Source: an uncultured SAR116 cluster alpha proteobacterium
GTDB taxonomy: Bacteria; Pseudomonadota; Alphaproteobacteria; Puniceispirillales; Puniceispirillaceae
Direction: 5' to 3'
Assembly (NCBI GenBank): GCA_902518965.1
Contig: CABYIQ010000017.1
Coordinates: 1 to 38,925, forward strand
Length of the DNA: 38,925 nt
The notes below the pieces were generated by a model, which worked only from the letters and a program-made list of their open reading frames with translations, was not told the origin of the DNA and ran no database searches. Shown in pieces: positions 7,067-15,316 of this stretch. Made by a program: the position numbers and the translations under genes. Position 1 is the stretch's first letter. Each line of letters begins with the position of its first letter.

Positions 7067-9124
7067 TCAGTTCTCTTCAGTCATAATTATATTTCCAAAT
7101 TTGTCTGTACGAGCGGTAATTTTTGGGTCTACATAAATCGTTGCGTCACCTTGAACGAGCAACGCTGGACCATGAATTAAGGAACCCTCAGGCAGACGCA
7201 AGCGGTCAATAATTTGGGCGTTATGCCATGTACCTTCTGCATATATTTTTTGCTCGGAAAGTATGCACTCTTCAATTTTTTTAGCTCTATTGCCTTTTGC
7301 CAAGATTTTCAAATCTACAGATGGACGAACTCCGATTACTGATATTCGCAGATTAAGTATACGTATTGGAATACCTGACAATGGTCGACTGTAATTTTGA
7401 GAGTAAACGTCAATGAATGATTTTCTTATGGTATCAATAGTTAAAGAGTTTATGTCGGCTGTTAAAGGAACTGAAACTGAATGAGATTGCCCAACATAAA
7501 GCATATCGAGTTCTATTACGCTTTTGACTGACTTGAAGCTTGCTTTTGATCGCTCAATCAACTTTTTTGATGACTCTGTTATAGTCCGTATCAGCTCTTT
7601 GAGGTGAGAACAATCAAGTTCATCAAGCATTAAATTCATCGTGCGGACTTCATCATGTCGAAGGTCTGACATTACGCACCCTAGGGCTGAATTTACGCCT
7701 GGATAACGGGGAACAATTGCCGCTCCGAGTCCAATATCTCGCATCATTGCTCCGGAATGGAGTGCCCCTCCTCCTCCAAATGGCATTAGTGCAAATTGTT
7801 TAGGGTCATAGCCGCGCTCGATTGAAATAAGTCTGATGGCCCCCCCCATTTTTGCGTTGGCTACTTTAATTATAGCCTCTGCTGCGTCATAAGTTGATAG
7901 ACCTAGGGACGCTCCAATATGCTCATCAATTGCAGTTATCGCAGCACCGGTATCAAGTTTATCCTGTTTCCCACCAATGGGATTTCTTGAATCAATCCTG
8001 CCTAAAACTAGATTTGCATCGGTTACTGTAGGTCGGGTATTGCCAAGGCCGTAGCAGACTGGCCCAGGGTCCGAGCCTGCAGATTCGGGCCCAATCTCAA
8101 GAAACCCCGTTTTATCTATTTTAGCAATGGACCCTCCACCAGCACCAATGGTTGTCATCTCAATCATTGGAGTGCGAATAGTCATACCAAAGTCTATATT
8201 TGCTTGAGCAGTGAGCATGTTTTGCCCATTTGCAACAAGGGATACGTCAAAAGAAGTTCCGCCCATATCACCAGTGATAATATTATTAAAGCCAGCTGCG
8301 CTTGCTATTTCTCTTGCAGCGACAACTCCTGCTGCAGGGCCTGACAAGGCTGTTTTTATTGGGCGAGATTTAGCTGTCTCTACAGACATTACGCCGCCAT
8401 TAGATTGCACAATTAAGATTTCAGTAGTTTTATTTTTTTCCTTAATCCTGTCCTCAATTCGTGCAAGATAATTTGCAACAGGAGGCTGCAAATAAGCATT
8501 TAAAGTAGTCGTTGAACATCTTTCAAATTCTCTGATTTCAGGAAGAATTTCTGTTGCAACGCTAACGTGCTCATTTGGCCAAATCTTGCGAAGACTTTCG
8601 GCAGCCTTTTTCTCGTTTTCTGGATTAGCATATCCATTAATGAAAAATAAGCATACCGCTTCACAACCGTTCTTGAGCAAAGTTTTGGCTGCGCGTTCTA
8701 CTTCCATTAGGTCAACAGCGACACGCACTGTACCGTCTGCCAAAGTGCGCTCCTCAACTTCAAGTCTATCAACGCGTTGAACTACTGGTGTGAATTGTCC
8801 CCAAAGCCCCCAAGTTGTAGGGCGGTCTCTTCTCCGCATCTCCAATACATCACGAAAACCTGATGTAGTGATGATGCCGGTTTTTGCACCTTTCCTTTCT
8901 AGTAATGCATTAGTGGCTACGGTGGTGCCATGAATGACTGTTCCAACGTCTCTAACGTTTTTGCTGACTTCGAGAATGCCTTCCAAAAATCCAATCGATT
9001 GGTCTTCCCGTGTTGATGGAATTTTGAATACTCTGACCTCCTCTGAGTGTTCATCAAGAGCGAGTATATCAGTAAATGTTCCACCAACATCCACACCAAT
9101 TACGACATGACTACTCATCATCAC
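7067..9124 (-). CDS. hyuA: Hydantoinase/oxoprolinase-type subunit A (ATP-binding)
   Basis: The 685-residue protein opens with the ASKHA-type phosphate-binding motif GVDVGGTFTDILALDE. Family landmarks HGTTVATNALLERKGAKTG, DMGGTSFDVSL and MPFGGGGALHSGA follow. Length matches HyuA, 5-oxoprolinase and acetone-carboxylase A subunits, which activate a carbonyl or lactam with ATP together with a B subunit. Its start overlaps the HyuB stop by 4 nt (ATGA), implying coupled translation and a 1:1 complex. The true substrate (hydantoin, lactam, imide or other) cannot be read from sequence; the neighbouring hydratase and lyase suggest the product is a branched or unsaturated acid (inference). Confidence 0.93.
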   Translation of the reverse strand: MMMSSHVVIGVDVGGTFTDILALDEHSEEVRVFKIPSTREDQSIGFLEGILEVSKNVRDVGTVIHGTTVATNALLERKGAKTGIITTSGFRDVLEMRRRDRPTTWGLWGQFTPVVQRVDRLEVEERTLADGTVRVAVDLMEVERAAKTLLKNGCEAVCLFFINGYANPENEKKAAESLRKIWPNEHVSVATEILPEIREFERCSTTTLNAYLQPPVANYLARIEDRIKEKNKTTEILIVQSNGGVMSVETAKSRPIKTALSGPAAGVVAAREIASAAGFNNIITGDMGGTSFDVSLVANGQNMLTAQANIDFGMTIRTPMIEMTTIGAGGGSIAKIDKTGFLEIGPESAGSDPGPVCYGLGNTRPTVTDANLVLGRIDSRNPIGGKQDKLDTGAAITAIDEHIGASLGLSTYDAAEAIIKVANAKMGGAIRLISIERGYDPKQFALMPFGGGGALHSGAMMRDIGLGAAIVPRYPGVNSALGCVMSDLRHDEVRTMNLMLDELDCSHLKELIRTITESSKKLIERSKASFKSVKSVIELDMLYVGQSHSVSVPLTADINSLTIDTIRKSFIDVYSQNYSRPLSGIPIRILNLRISVIGVRPSVDLKILAKGNRAKKIEECILSEQKIYAEGTWHNAQIIDRLRLPEGSLIHGPALLVQGDATIYVDPKITARTDKFGNIIMTEEN

Positions 9125-10767
9125 CCCTTTGTAACATAGCCCTGCTTTAGGTCATTTGCATTCAGTTCTTTTGACCTTTCGGAGAAAGCTCCATATCCTC
9201 CACCGCCTGGGGTTTCAAGCCGAACTCTTTGACCCCTTTTCAGGTTTATTCCTGTAATTTTAGAGATTAAAGGAGGGGATTTTTTTGTCTGTTTTTTATA
9301 ATCAATGTCAAAATAAAATTTGTTTTTTGCTCCTTCTTCGCCCCCGACCACTCCTTGTGGAGCATATTTTCCTCTTTCCCCAAAAAGAAAAGCTGTTGCA
9401 CTTTCCTCAAGCAACTCAATTTCATAAACAGCGCCAAGCCCGCCTCTGAATTTGCCTTTGCCCCCTGAGTCTGGGCGCAACGCCCATTGTGTGAATTGGA
9501 CAGGATAAGCAGCTTCTAATATTTCAAGGGGCGGTATAGTTGCTGTAGAGATTGGCGCATTACCATGATTTAGGCCATCTCCTTCTGGATGTCCGCCGTG
9601 TCCTCCACCAAAAAAGGAAAACATCACCCATCTTGCACCATTATCTCTGAAGCCGGCGATTGAGAGTGCATTTATCGTTCCGTAAGCGCAGCCATTCACT
9701 CGTTCGGGAGTTGTGTGCTGGAAAGCTTGAAAAATCACGTCAATGAGACGAAGTATGGTCTCGGTATAACCGCCAACTGGCTTGGGGGCTTTTACGCTCA
9801 GGAAACTTTTTTCAGGAATAATGAAGTCAACGGGTTCCAATACCCCGGCATTAGCTGGAACATCTGTGAAAACATGTTTCAGAGCAACATATGTGGCCGC
9901 TATGGTTGTTGATTTAGATATGTTTACTGGTCCAGCACAAGCCTTACTAGAGCGACTGAAGTCAATTTTAAGTCTGTTTTTGTCGATTGTCATATCAACA
10001 GCTAATTTAAGTGGTTCATCACTCACACCATCATTATCCAAATAATCTTCAACAGATATTGTACCATCTGGCAGAGCCAACAGGTGATCGCTCATCATTT
10101 TTTCTGCACGTTTTTTAAGTTCAGTTAGTGCTTCTGAAACACTTTTTTCAGTATACTCATCTAGAAGTTCATGCAGGCGCCCTTCTCCTAGGTCTAGCGC
10201 ATTTATTTGCCCATTTAGGTCACCATAAAGTGAATTGGGAAGGCGGGAGTTTGCTGAGAGGATATCAACGATGTCTGTTTTCATAACGCCAGCTTCAAAT
10301 AGTTTTACCGGCGGTATAAGCATACCTTCTTGAAAGCTCTCGGTTGCCTGAGGATTATAATTACCTGGAACATTACCGCCCACATCATGCCAGTGACCTA
10401 CAGAGGCAAGAAAACAAAAAACTTTTCCCCTTCTGAAGACTGGTTTAACAAGCCTGAAGTCCGAGAGATGGGTCCCTCCATCATATGGGTCGTTAAATAT
10501 AAAGACATCACCTTCTTGAAGCCCGCCGTCTTTTTTTACTTTATCTATGACAGCTTTTACTGCAAAGGCCATTACTCCAACAAATATAGGCAAACCTGAT
10601 TTGCCTTGCACTAAGGTTTCACCCGTAGCGCTGTCGTAAATACCATGGCTTGCGTCGTGGGCCTCCGCGATAATCGGATTAAAGGCCGAACGGAAAAGGG
10701 TCGCATCCATTTCGTCAGCAATTTGTTCTAAGCGACCTTTAAGGATTGCTAAAGTAACAGCATCCAT
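9121..10767 (-). CDS. hyuB: Hydantoinase/oxoprolinase-type subunit B
   Basis: The 548-residue partner of HyuA carries the family segments NDPYDGGTHLSDF near residue 92, GHWHDVGGNVPG and a C-terminal glycine-rich TPGGGGYGAFSERS. Length is in the normal HyuB range. HyuB subunits complete the active site for ATP-dependent opening of cyclic amides and related bonds. The gene starts 18 nt after the lyase stop and overlaps HyuA by 4 nt. The family includes hydantoinases, 5-oxoprolinases, caprolactamases and acetone carboxylases, so specificity is open. Confidence 0.93.
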   Translation of the reverse strand: MDAVTLAILKGRLEQIADEMDATLFRSAFNPIIAEAHDASHGIYDSATGETLVQGKSGLPIFVGVMAFAVKAVIDKVKKDGGLQEGDVFIFNDPYDGGTHLSDFRLVKPVFRRGKVFCFLASVGHWHDVGGNVPGNYNPQATESFQEGMLIPPVKLFEAGVMKTDIVDILSANSRLPNSLYGDLNGQINALDLGEGRLHELLDEYTEKSVSEALTELKKRAEKMMSDHLLALPDGTISVEDYLDNDGVSDEPLKLAVDMTIDKNRLKIDFSRSSKACAGPVNISKSTTIAATYVALKHVFTDVPANAGVLEPVDFIIPEKSFLSVKAPKPVGGYTETILRLIDVIFQAFQHTTPERVNGCAYGTINALSIAGFRDNGARWVMFSFFGGGHGGHPEGDGLNHGNAPISTATIPPLEILEAAYPVQFTQWALRPDSGGKGKFRGGLGAVYEIELLEESATAFLFGERGKYAPQGVVGGEEGAKNKFYFDIDYKKQTKKSPPLISKITGINLKRGQRVRLETPGGGGYGAFSERSKELNANDLKQGYVTKG

Positions 10768-10785
10768 ATTAAAACCTATCTATTT

Positions 10786-11634
10786 TCACTCGTATTTTAT
10801 GCCTTGTGCTAAGAGCTCTTTGGTGCCAATGACTTCATTCAATCCATCAAAATCATACATTTTTTCTGAAAATTTCTTATTGTTTCCATCTCGAAGCAGG
10901 CCTGAATAATATGCACTGAGATGATGGGCTATTGCTCTTACAGCACCACCTGGAAAAATTGCTAAATGATAGCCAATATCTTCAAGTTCGGTCGCTGATG
11001 CAATTGGTGTTTTGCCACCTTCAACCATGTTAGCCAAAAGCGGTAATTCATTTCCAAAAGTGGCAGTTATATTTTTCATTTCTTCCAATGACTGCGGCGC
11101 TTCTATGAACAGAATATCTGCACCCGCATCTTTGTAAGCAGCGGCTCTGTCGAATGCAGCGTCTAAACCTTCAACAGCGCGAGCATCTGTTCTAGCAATG
11201 ATCACGGTATTTTCATTTTTTCTTGCATCAAGAGACGCTTTGATTTTACCCACCATTTCATTCTTTGAAACAAGAGTTTTACCTTCAAGGTGGCCACATC
11301 TTTTTGGAAAAGATTGGTCCTCTAACTGAATGGCAGAAGCCCCTACCCGCTCAAATTGACGCACAGTTCGTTGAACATTCAGGGCGTTGCCGAAGCCTGT
11401 ATCCGCGTCAACGATAACAGGTATGTCTATACGGTCGGTAATTGCGGCGAGAGTATCATGCACCTCAGATACTGAGACAAGACCAATATCAGAACGACCA
11501 AAACGGGTGTAGGCAATGCTAGCGCCTGAAAGATAAACCGCCTCCGCTCCTGCTTTAGCAGCAATTAGCCCAGTGAGTGCATCATATATGCCTGGCGCAA
11601 GAATGAAGCCCTCACTTAATTTATTCTTTAACAT
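10786..11634 (-). CDS. Isocitrate lyase/PEP-mutase family C-C lyase
   Basis: The 282-residue TIM-barrel protein carries the metal site DADTGFGN near residue 97 and the loop FPKRCGHLEGK near residue 130. The KRCGH Cys is the catalytic acid/base of true lyases (isocitrate, 2-methylisocitrate and 2,3-dimethylmalate lyases) and is absent from PEP mutase and oxaloacetate decarboxylase members. IIARTDA and the C-terminal FPGGAVRA fit the family. It therefore probably cleaves a 2-hydroxy-di- or tricarboxylate to pyruvate or glyoxylate plus another acid. It overlaps the LeuD-like gene by 7 nt and follows the LeuC-like gene, the gene set of dimethylmaleate hydratase plus dimethylmalate lyase (inference). 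Classical methylcitrate-cycle PrpB is the alternative, but no citrate-synthase-like gene is nearby. Confidence 0.9.
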   Translation of the reverse strand: MLKNKLSEGFILAPGIYDALTGLIAAKAGAEAVYLSGASIAYTRFGRSDIGLVSVSEVHDTLAAITDRIDIPVIVDADTGFGNALNVQRTVRQFERVGASAIQLEDQSFPKRCGHLEGKTLVSKNEMVGKIKASLDARKNENTVIIARTDARAVEGLDAAFDRAAAYKDAGADILFIEAPQSLEEMKNITATFGNELPLLANMVEGGKTPIASATELEDIGYHLAIFPGGAVRAIAHHLSAYYSGLLRDGNNKKFSEKMYDFDGLNEVIGTKELLAQGIKYE

Positions 11635-12137
11635 TTAGGTGTCACCTCAGCTGAAAAGCGTTTTTCCAGATGTGGAACAAGGCCCCCATCATCGATCATT
11701 ATTTTCAAAAAAGTTGGTATTGGCTCGCACCCTATTACTTTTTGAGACTTGGTTAATGTGAGCATCGATTTATCAAATTGAAAAGAAATTTCTGCTCCAT
11801 CAACACATTCGTCTGGCAGAGTAAGACCTTTTGGCAGAATAAGTGCAGGTAAACCTAGGTTGATTGAGTTGCGATAAAAAATACCAGCAAAGCTGCGGGC
11901 GATCACCGCAGCAATACCATGGTATTTTAAAACCTCTGCAGCCTGTTCTCTAGACGAGCCAACGCCCATATTGTCACCAGCTAAAATAACATCTCCTTTT
12001 TGAACCGTAGAAACAAATTCTGGCCTGACTGCCTCAAGGCAATGTTCCGCTAACTCATCTAATGGTGATTTCATGTAAAAACCTGGGGCTAATACATCAG
12101 TATCTATTGTTTCTTCAAATAACCAAAGTCGTGGCAT
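11628..12137 (-). CDS. Aconitase-superfamily hydro-lyase, small (LeuD-like) subunit
   Basis: The 169-residue protein has the swivel-domain motifs of isopropylmalate isomerase small subunits: DTDVLAPGFYMKSPLDEL at the start, GDNMGVGSSREQA near residue 54, and ARSFAGIFYRNSINLGLP near residue 80. The position that is usually Cys in FGCGSSRE is Val here. Length matches the short archaeal-type LeuD rather than the longer proteobacterial leucine-pathway LeuD. It overlaps the large subunit by 1 nt and the lyase by 7 nt, so the three are translationally linked. It should form the substrate-binding lid of the dehydratase/hydratase. Confidence 0.92.
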   Translation of the reverse strand: MPRLWLFEETIDTDVLAPGFYMKSPLDELAEHCLEAVRPEFVSTVQKGDVILAGDNMGVGSSREQAAEVLKYHGIAAVIARSFAGIFYRNSINLGLPALILPKGLTLPDECVDGAEISFQFDKSMLTLTKSQKVIGCEPIPTFLKIMIDDGGLVPHLEKRFSAEVTPKC

Positions 12138-13405
12138 TAGCTTTCCATCATATCACGAGGGTCAACCATTGTGCCTGCAATTGCAGAAGCAGCCACAGTA
12201 TAAGGTGAAGCTAGGTAGACTTTGGAAGACGGGTCACCCATTCGGCCTTTAAAATTACGTGCAGTAGAGGATATGCAAACTTGCTCTTTTAATAATCGAT
12301 CGCTGCCATAACCGGCGCATATTCCGCAAGAATTAGGGAGAAATTCAGCTCCCGCATCTTCGAGTATGCGCATAATTCCTTCTCTCTCAGCGCGTTGCTG
12401 ATCACGCAAACTGGCAGGGGCTACCTTTAGACAAACATTTGAAGAAATTTTTCTATTTTTCAGAATTGAAGCAGCGGCCATTAAGTCAGTATATTTTGCT
12501 CCGGTGCATGCGCCTATGTAGGCAATATCAAAGCTAATATTTTTAAAATCATCTACATCGGAAGAATTTTCAGGAGAATGTGGCGCGGCAATCTGCGGCG
12601 AAAGCGAAGAAGCGTCTAAATTTATAACTTCTCCATTTAAATCAGGTTTTTCTATCTGATAATTTCGCCAGTTATCAAGTATGGATGCGTTTACCGATTT
12701 TAGATATTCAATAGTGGTTTCATCAGGGGAGATTAGGCCAGCCTGCGCACCTAATTCAGCCGCCATATTTGACATTGTCATTCGCTCTTGCATGTTGAGC
12801 TTATGAATTGCTTCACCAGCATATTGGATGGCTTGATAGCGACCTCCACCCATACCAATTTTAGCGCAAGTAGCGAGCATCATATCTTTTGCAGTAACAA
12901 AGGCATCAGTTTGACCTGCCCATTTAATCAAAATAGTTTCAGGGACTTTTATCCAAATTTCTCCTGTGGCTAGGACGCCCGCCATCTCCGTCGCTCCTAT
13001 GCCAAACATGTATGCTCCAAATGCGCCACCTGTAGGAGAGTGGCTATCTCCTCCGACACAAAACATGCCCGGGCTGAGGTGGCCCCTTTCGGGTAAGACA
13101 ACATGACAGATGCCTTGCTGGTCATAAAAATTTTTTATGTCTTGTTCTAATACCCATTCTCGTGTCAGCTCTTGAATGGCTCTTGTTTCCTCACCTTCAA
13201 TTGGAACATAGTGGTCAGTTACTACAGCGACACGATTTTTATCCCACACAGAGCGTCCCAACTTTTCTAGAATAGGTTTTACCCGCCTTGGGCCAGCAGA
13301 ATCGTGTATCATTGCTAAGTCTACTGCACACACGACAACCTCACCAACCTTTGCGCTAGGCTGGTTAGAAGCTTTTGCTATAATTTTTTGGGCAAGTGTA
13401 GTCAT
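12137..13405 (-). CDS. Aconitase-superfamily hydro-lyase, large (LeuC-like, 4Fe-4S) subunit
   Basis: The 422-residue protein matches the short LeuC/homoaconitase class. It has GGDSHSPTGGAFGAYMFGIG near residue 118. The 4Fe-4S ligands are one Cys in GACTGAKYTDL and two in NSCGICAGYG. Downstream blocks ISSTARNFKGRMG and SPYTVAASAIAG are also present. It should catalyse reversible hydration/dehydration of a dicarboxylate. The context (HyuAB, lyase, TRAP) points to catabolism rather than leucine synthesis, with dimethylmaleate- or citraconate-type substrates as candidates (inference). It is the promoter-proximal gene of the operon, divergent from the tautomerase fusion. Confidence 0.92.
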   Translation of the reverse strand: MTTLAQKIIAKASNQPSAKVGEVVVCAVDLAMIHDSAGPRRVKPILEKLGRSVWDKNRVAVVTDHYVPIEGEETRAIQELTREWVLEQDIKNFYDQQGICHVVLPERGHLSPGMFCVGGDSHSPTGGAFGAYMFGIGATEMAGVLATGEIWIKVPETILIKWAGQTDAFVTAKDMMLATCAKIGMGGGRYQAIQYAGEAIHKLNMQERMTMSNMAAELGAQAGLISPDETTIEYLKSVNASILDNWRNYQIEKPDLNGEVINLDASSLSPQIAAPHSPENSSDVDDFKNISFDIAYIGACTGAKYTDLMAAASILKNRKISSNVCLKVAPASLRDQQRAEREGIMRILEDAGAEFLPNSCGICAGYGSDRLLKEQVCISSTARNFKGRMGDPSSKVYLASPYTVAASAIAGTMVDPRDMMES

Positions 13406-13447
13406 CCTGAAACGTTATCACACTTTTTTGTTATTCAAATAGATTTT

Positions 13448-13481
13448 GATGATTTGTTAGAGACAAAAGTAAACAATCATC
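13448..13481. promoter_or_regulatory. Imperfect dyad in the divergent LeuC-like/tautomerase region
   Basis: GATGATTTGTT (13448-13458) faces AACAATCATC (13472-13481), complementary apart from one extra T. Between the arms lies AGACAAAAGTAA, whose complement CTTTTGTCT recurs in the 12-mers near 25345 and 31856. Another TGATTGATGAT copy follows at 13494-13504. Position in a divergent 135-nt gap and symmetry suggest an operator; the regulator is unknown. Confidence 0.4.
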
Positions 13482-13540
13482 ATAGCTTTTAATGATTGAT
13501 GATCAAAAATTAATAGAGTGCATAATTAGGAGACAGTTTT

Positions 13541-14104
13541 ATGCCAATTATTGAATGCACCCTGATAAAAGGTTATGATAATGAATCTCGAAAATTGTTA
13601 TCTGAACGGATTACGGATGTTGCATGCGCCACCACTGGGGCTGACCCCGAACTGGTTATAGTTACCATTAAAGAAGTAGATGGAGATAACTATATGCGGG
13701 GCCGGAAAAATCGCAATCCTGCACCACCTCCAAAACATCCTGAAAATATTGTTAGAGAATTTCTTTCTAATATGGAAAAGCGCAATTTAGATGCTGCATC
13801 ATCATTTTTGAGCGATGATTTTGTGATGACTTTTCCTGGTGGAAATTCCTTCACTAGCTTAGAGGAATTGGTTGAATGGTCAAAAACGAGATATCAGAAG
13901 GTTAGCAAAACGTTTGATGGTTTTGACACCTCCCTAAAAAATGGCTCAGCTGTTGTAACTTGTTTTGGAACACTAAATGGCACTTGGCTTGATGGAGTAA
14001 GTTTTTCCGGAATCCGTTTTATTGATAGATTTGTGACCAAAGGCTCACAAATTATATCTCAACAAGTTTGGAATGACTTAGCAGAGAGTAAAAATGGCTT
14101 CTGA
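13541..14104 (+). CDS. 4-oxalocrotonate tautomerase-SnoaL fusion protein
   Basis: Residues 1-60 are a tautomerase-superfamily domain: MPIIECTLIKGY supplies the N-terminal Pro that becomes the catalytic base after Met removal. VTIKEVDGDNYMRGRK and a Pro-rich hinge APPPKHPEN follow. Residues about 68-187 form an NTF2/SnoaL-like domain (EFLSNMEKRNLDAASSFLSD, later VTCFGTLNGTW). AGGAGA lies 7 nt before the ATG, so the start is firm. The chain ends by overlapping the next SnoaL gene by 11 nt. Tautomerases isomerise enol/keto acids or dehalogenate, and NTF2-fold domains isomerise or dehydrate, so the fusion may channel a ketonised intermediate (inference). Confidence 0.85.
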   Translation: MPIIECTLIKGYDNESRKLLSERITDVACATTGADPELVIVTIKEVDGDNYMRGRKNRNPAPPPKHPENIVREFLSNMEKRNLDAASSFLSDDFVMTFPGGNSFTSLEELVEWSKTRYQKVSKTFDGFDTSLKNGSAVVTCFGTLNGTWLDGVSFSGIRFIDRFVTKGSQIISQQVWNDLAESKNGF

Positions 14105-14477
14105 ATTAAAAGACAAAGTGATTGATTATTTTAAAGGCGTGGATACTCAGGACATTCAACTTATTCTTTCAACCCTAACGAGTGACTGTTATTTTTCCGT
14201 GGAGACTCATGGCGTGAACATGATCGGCTCAAAAGCAATTTCACAAATGTTTGAGCGTCTTTGGGCAAACCATCAATGGGTAAAACATGACCAATTTGAG
14301 TGGGTAATATGCAAATCTGAAGAAGCAATCGCTGTGCGATTTCAAGTCACTAATAAGTTGCTAGATGGCCAGTTAGTGAATAAGTCGAACTGTAATTTTT
14401 TTAATTGTACTCAAGGTCTTTTCTCAGAAGTTCGAGTATATATGGCAGGGGAAAATACACTGGATCAAAATCATTAA
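14094..14477 (+). CDS. Small SnoaL-like (NTF2-fold) protein
   Basis: The 127-residue single-domain NTF2/SnoaL-like protein opens with a helix pair (ELKDKVIDYFKGVDTQDIQ), then LTSDCYFSVETHG and a central AISQMFERLWANHQW. The overlap of 11 nt with the tautomerase-SnoaL gene implies translational coupling, and it may pair with that protein's SnoaL domain as NTF2 folds usually dimerise (inference). No catalytic Asp/His set stands out. Its 3' end overlaps the convergent racemase-fold gene by 4 nt. Confidence 0.75.
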   Translation: MASELKDKVIDYFKGVDTQDIQLILSTLTSDCYFSVETHGVNMIGSKAISQMFERLWANHQWVKHDQFEWVICKSEEAIAVRFQVTNKLLDGQLVNKSNCNFFNCTQGLFSEVRVYMAGENTLDQNH

Positions 14478-15238
14478 TGATCATATTGGGCTGCTGCGTC
14501 TAACATCGCTTTAATCATTTGATCGCGTGGAACTGGTGAAATAGGATAAGCTTTTCGGCTATGAGTTAATTCCGTATCCAACAATAGCTCAATCTTCTTG
14601 TAAGTGAGTGGCCCTGGGTTAATTATGGGAACATTGAGCTTTTTAGAGAGATAGCTATGAGATTGATGCATAGTGGTTGAACCTAGAACTATTATTTCAG
14701 CGCCATCTTCTTCAATAGCTTGAAGTGCAGCACTTTCAAGCATCGGAAAAATTTCTTCTTCTTTCCCGCTAAGCAGAGCCTGATTGTCAGGGGCAACATC
14801 AATTGCTCGCACTGAAGCTAAAGCATTTTCAACGCCGAGTTCAGTAAGAGTTTTCATGTAGAAATGCTTCCACTTCTGCCACATTGTAACAATTGAAAAT
14901 TTGTTTCCCAACGAAAGTGCGGTAAGCATTGATGTTCGACCTGGGCCAACGACTGGTATAGAGAGCACAGAACGGAGCGCTGAAACACCAGAGTCGCTCA
15001 TAGTATCAACACAGACTGCCGAGAAACCCTCTTTTTCAGCGCTGAGTCCCGTCTCTAAAACTCCAATATCTGCCAAAACCATATCTGCTTGACTTACGTA
15101 ATTTCGAGGAGCCGCTTTTACAGGCCTAAAAGTAAAGGAAAGATTACTAGATACAGGAATCGCTTTGAGTTGTTCTCGCCTAAAGTTTAAATTTTCCTCA
15201 GACATAGGAAAAGGAACAATAACCAAAACCTTTTTCAA
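14474..15238 (-). CDS. Asp/Glu/hydantoin racemase-fold protein lacking both catalytic Cys
   Basis: The 254-residue protein aligns with the hydantoin/Asp-Glu racemase superfamily through SAVCVDTMSDSGVSALR, SIPVVGPG near residue 93 and GAEIIVLGSTTMHQSHSYL near residue 179. At the two positions that hold the paired acid/base cysteines it has Thr79 and Ser187. Cys76 is close but, by alignment, sits three positions early. A standard two-Cys racemase mechanism is therefore unlikely; a decarboxylase, isomerase or lyase role is possible. It is transcribed alone, divergent from the SDR and convergent with the SnoaL gene. Proximity to HyuAB first suggests a hydantoin racemase, but the missing Cys pair argues against it. 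Confidence 0.82.
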   Translation of the reverse strand: MKKVLVIVPFPMSEENLNFRREQLKAIPVSSNLSFTFRPVKAAPRNYVSQADMVLADIGVLETGLSAEKEGFSAVCVDTMSDSGVSALRSVLSIPVVGPGRTSMLTALSLGNKFSIVTMWQKWKHFYMKTLTELGVENALASVRAIDVAPDNQALLSGKEEEIFPMLESAALQAIEEDGAEIIVLGSTTMHQSHSYLSKKLNVPIINPGPLTYKKIELLLDTELTHSRKAYPISPVPRDQMIKAMLDAAAQYDH

Positions 15239-15301
15239 TTAACTTGTCTCCGTATTGCTTTTAGTATTTTCTAGATCTGTCGATATTAATTAGACATTTG
15301 C

Positions 15302-15307
15302 TATAAT
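15302..15307 (+). promoter_or_regulatory. Perfect TATAAT -10 box just ahead of the SDR gene
   Basis: TATAAT lies 9 nt before the ATG at 15317. Transcription would begin about 7 nt downstream, leaving almost no leader, and no Shine-Dalgarno-like sequence is present. This fits a leaderless mRNA. A clear -35 box is not visible. Confidence 0.4.
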
Positions 15308-15316
15308 GAGAATACC

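Noticed and set aside
10786-13405. Annotation as leucine biosynthesis (leuCD) or a methylcitrate cycle (prpB)
   Set aside because: No leuA, leuB or prpC-like gene adjoins it, the small subunit is of the short type, and the operon contains HyuAB and catabolic genes.
14474-15238. Annotation as hydantoin racemase partnering HyuAB
   Set aside because: Both catalytic Cys positions are substituted, so the name would imply an activity the sequence does not support.
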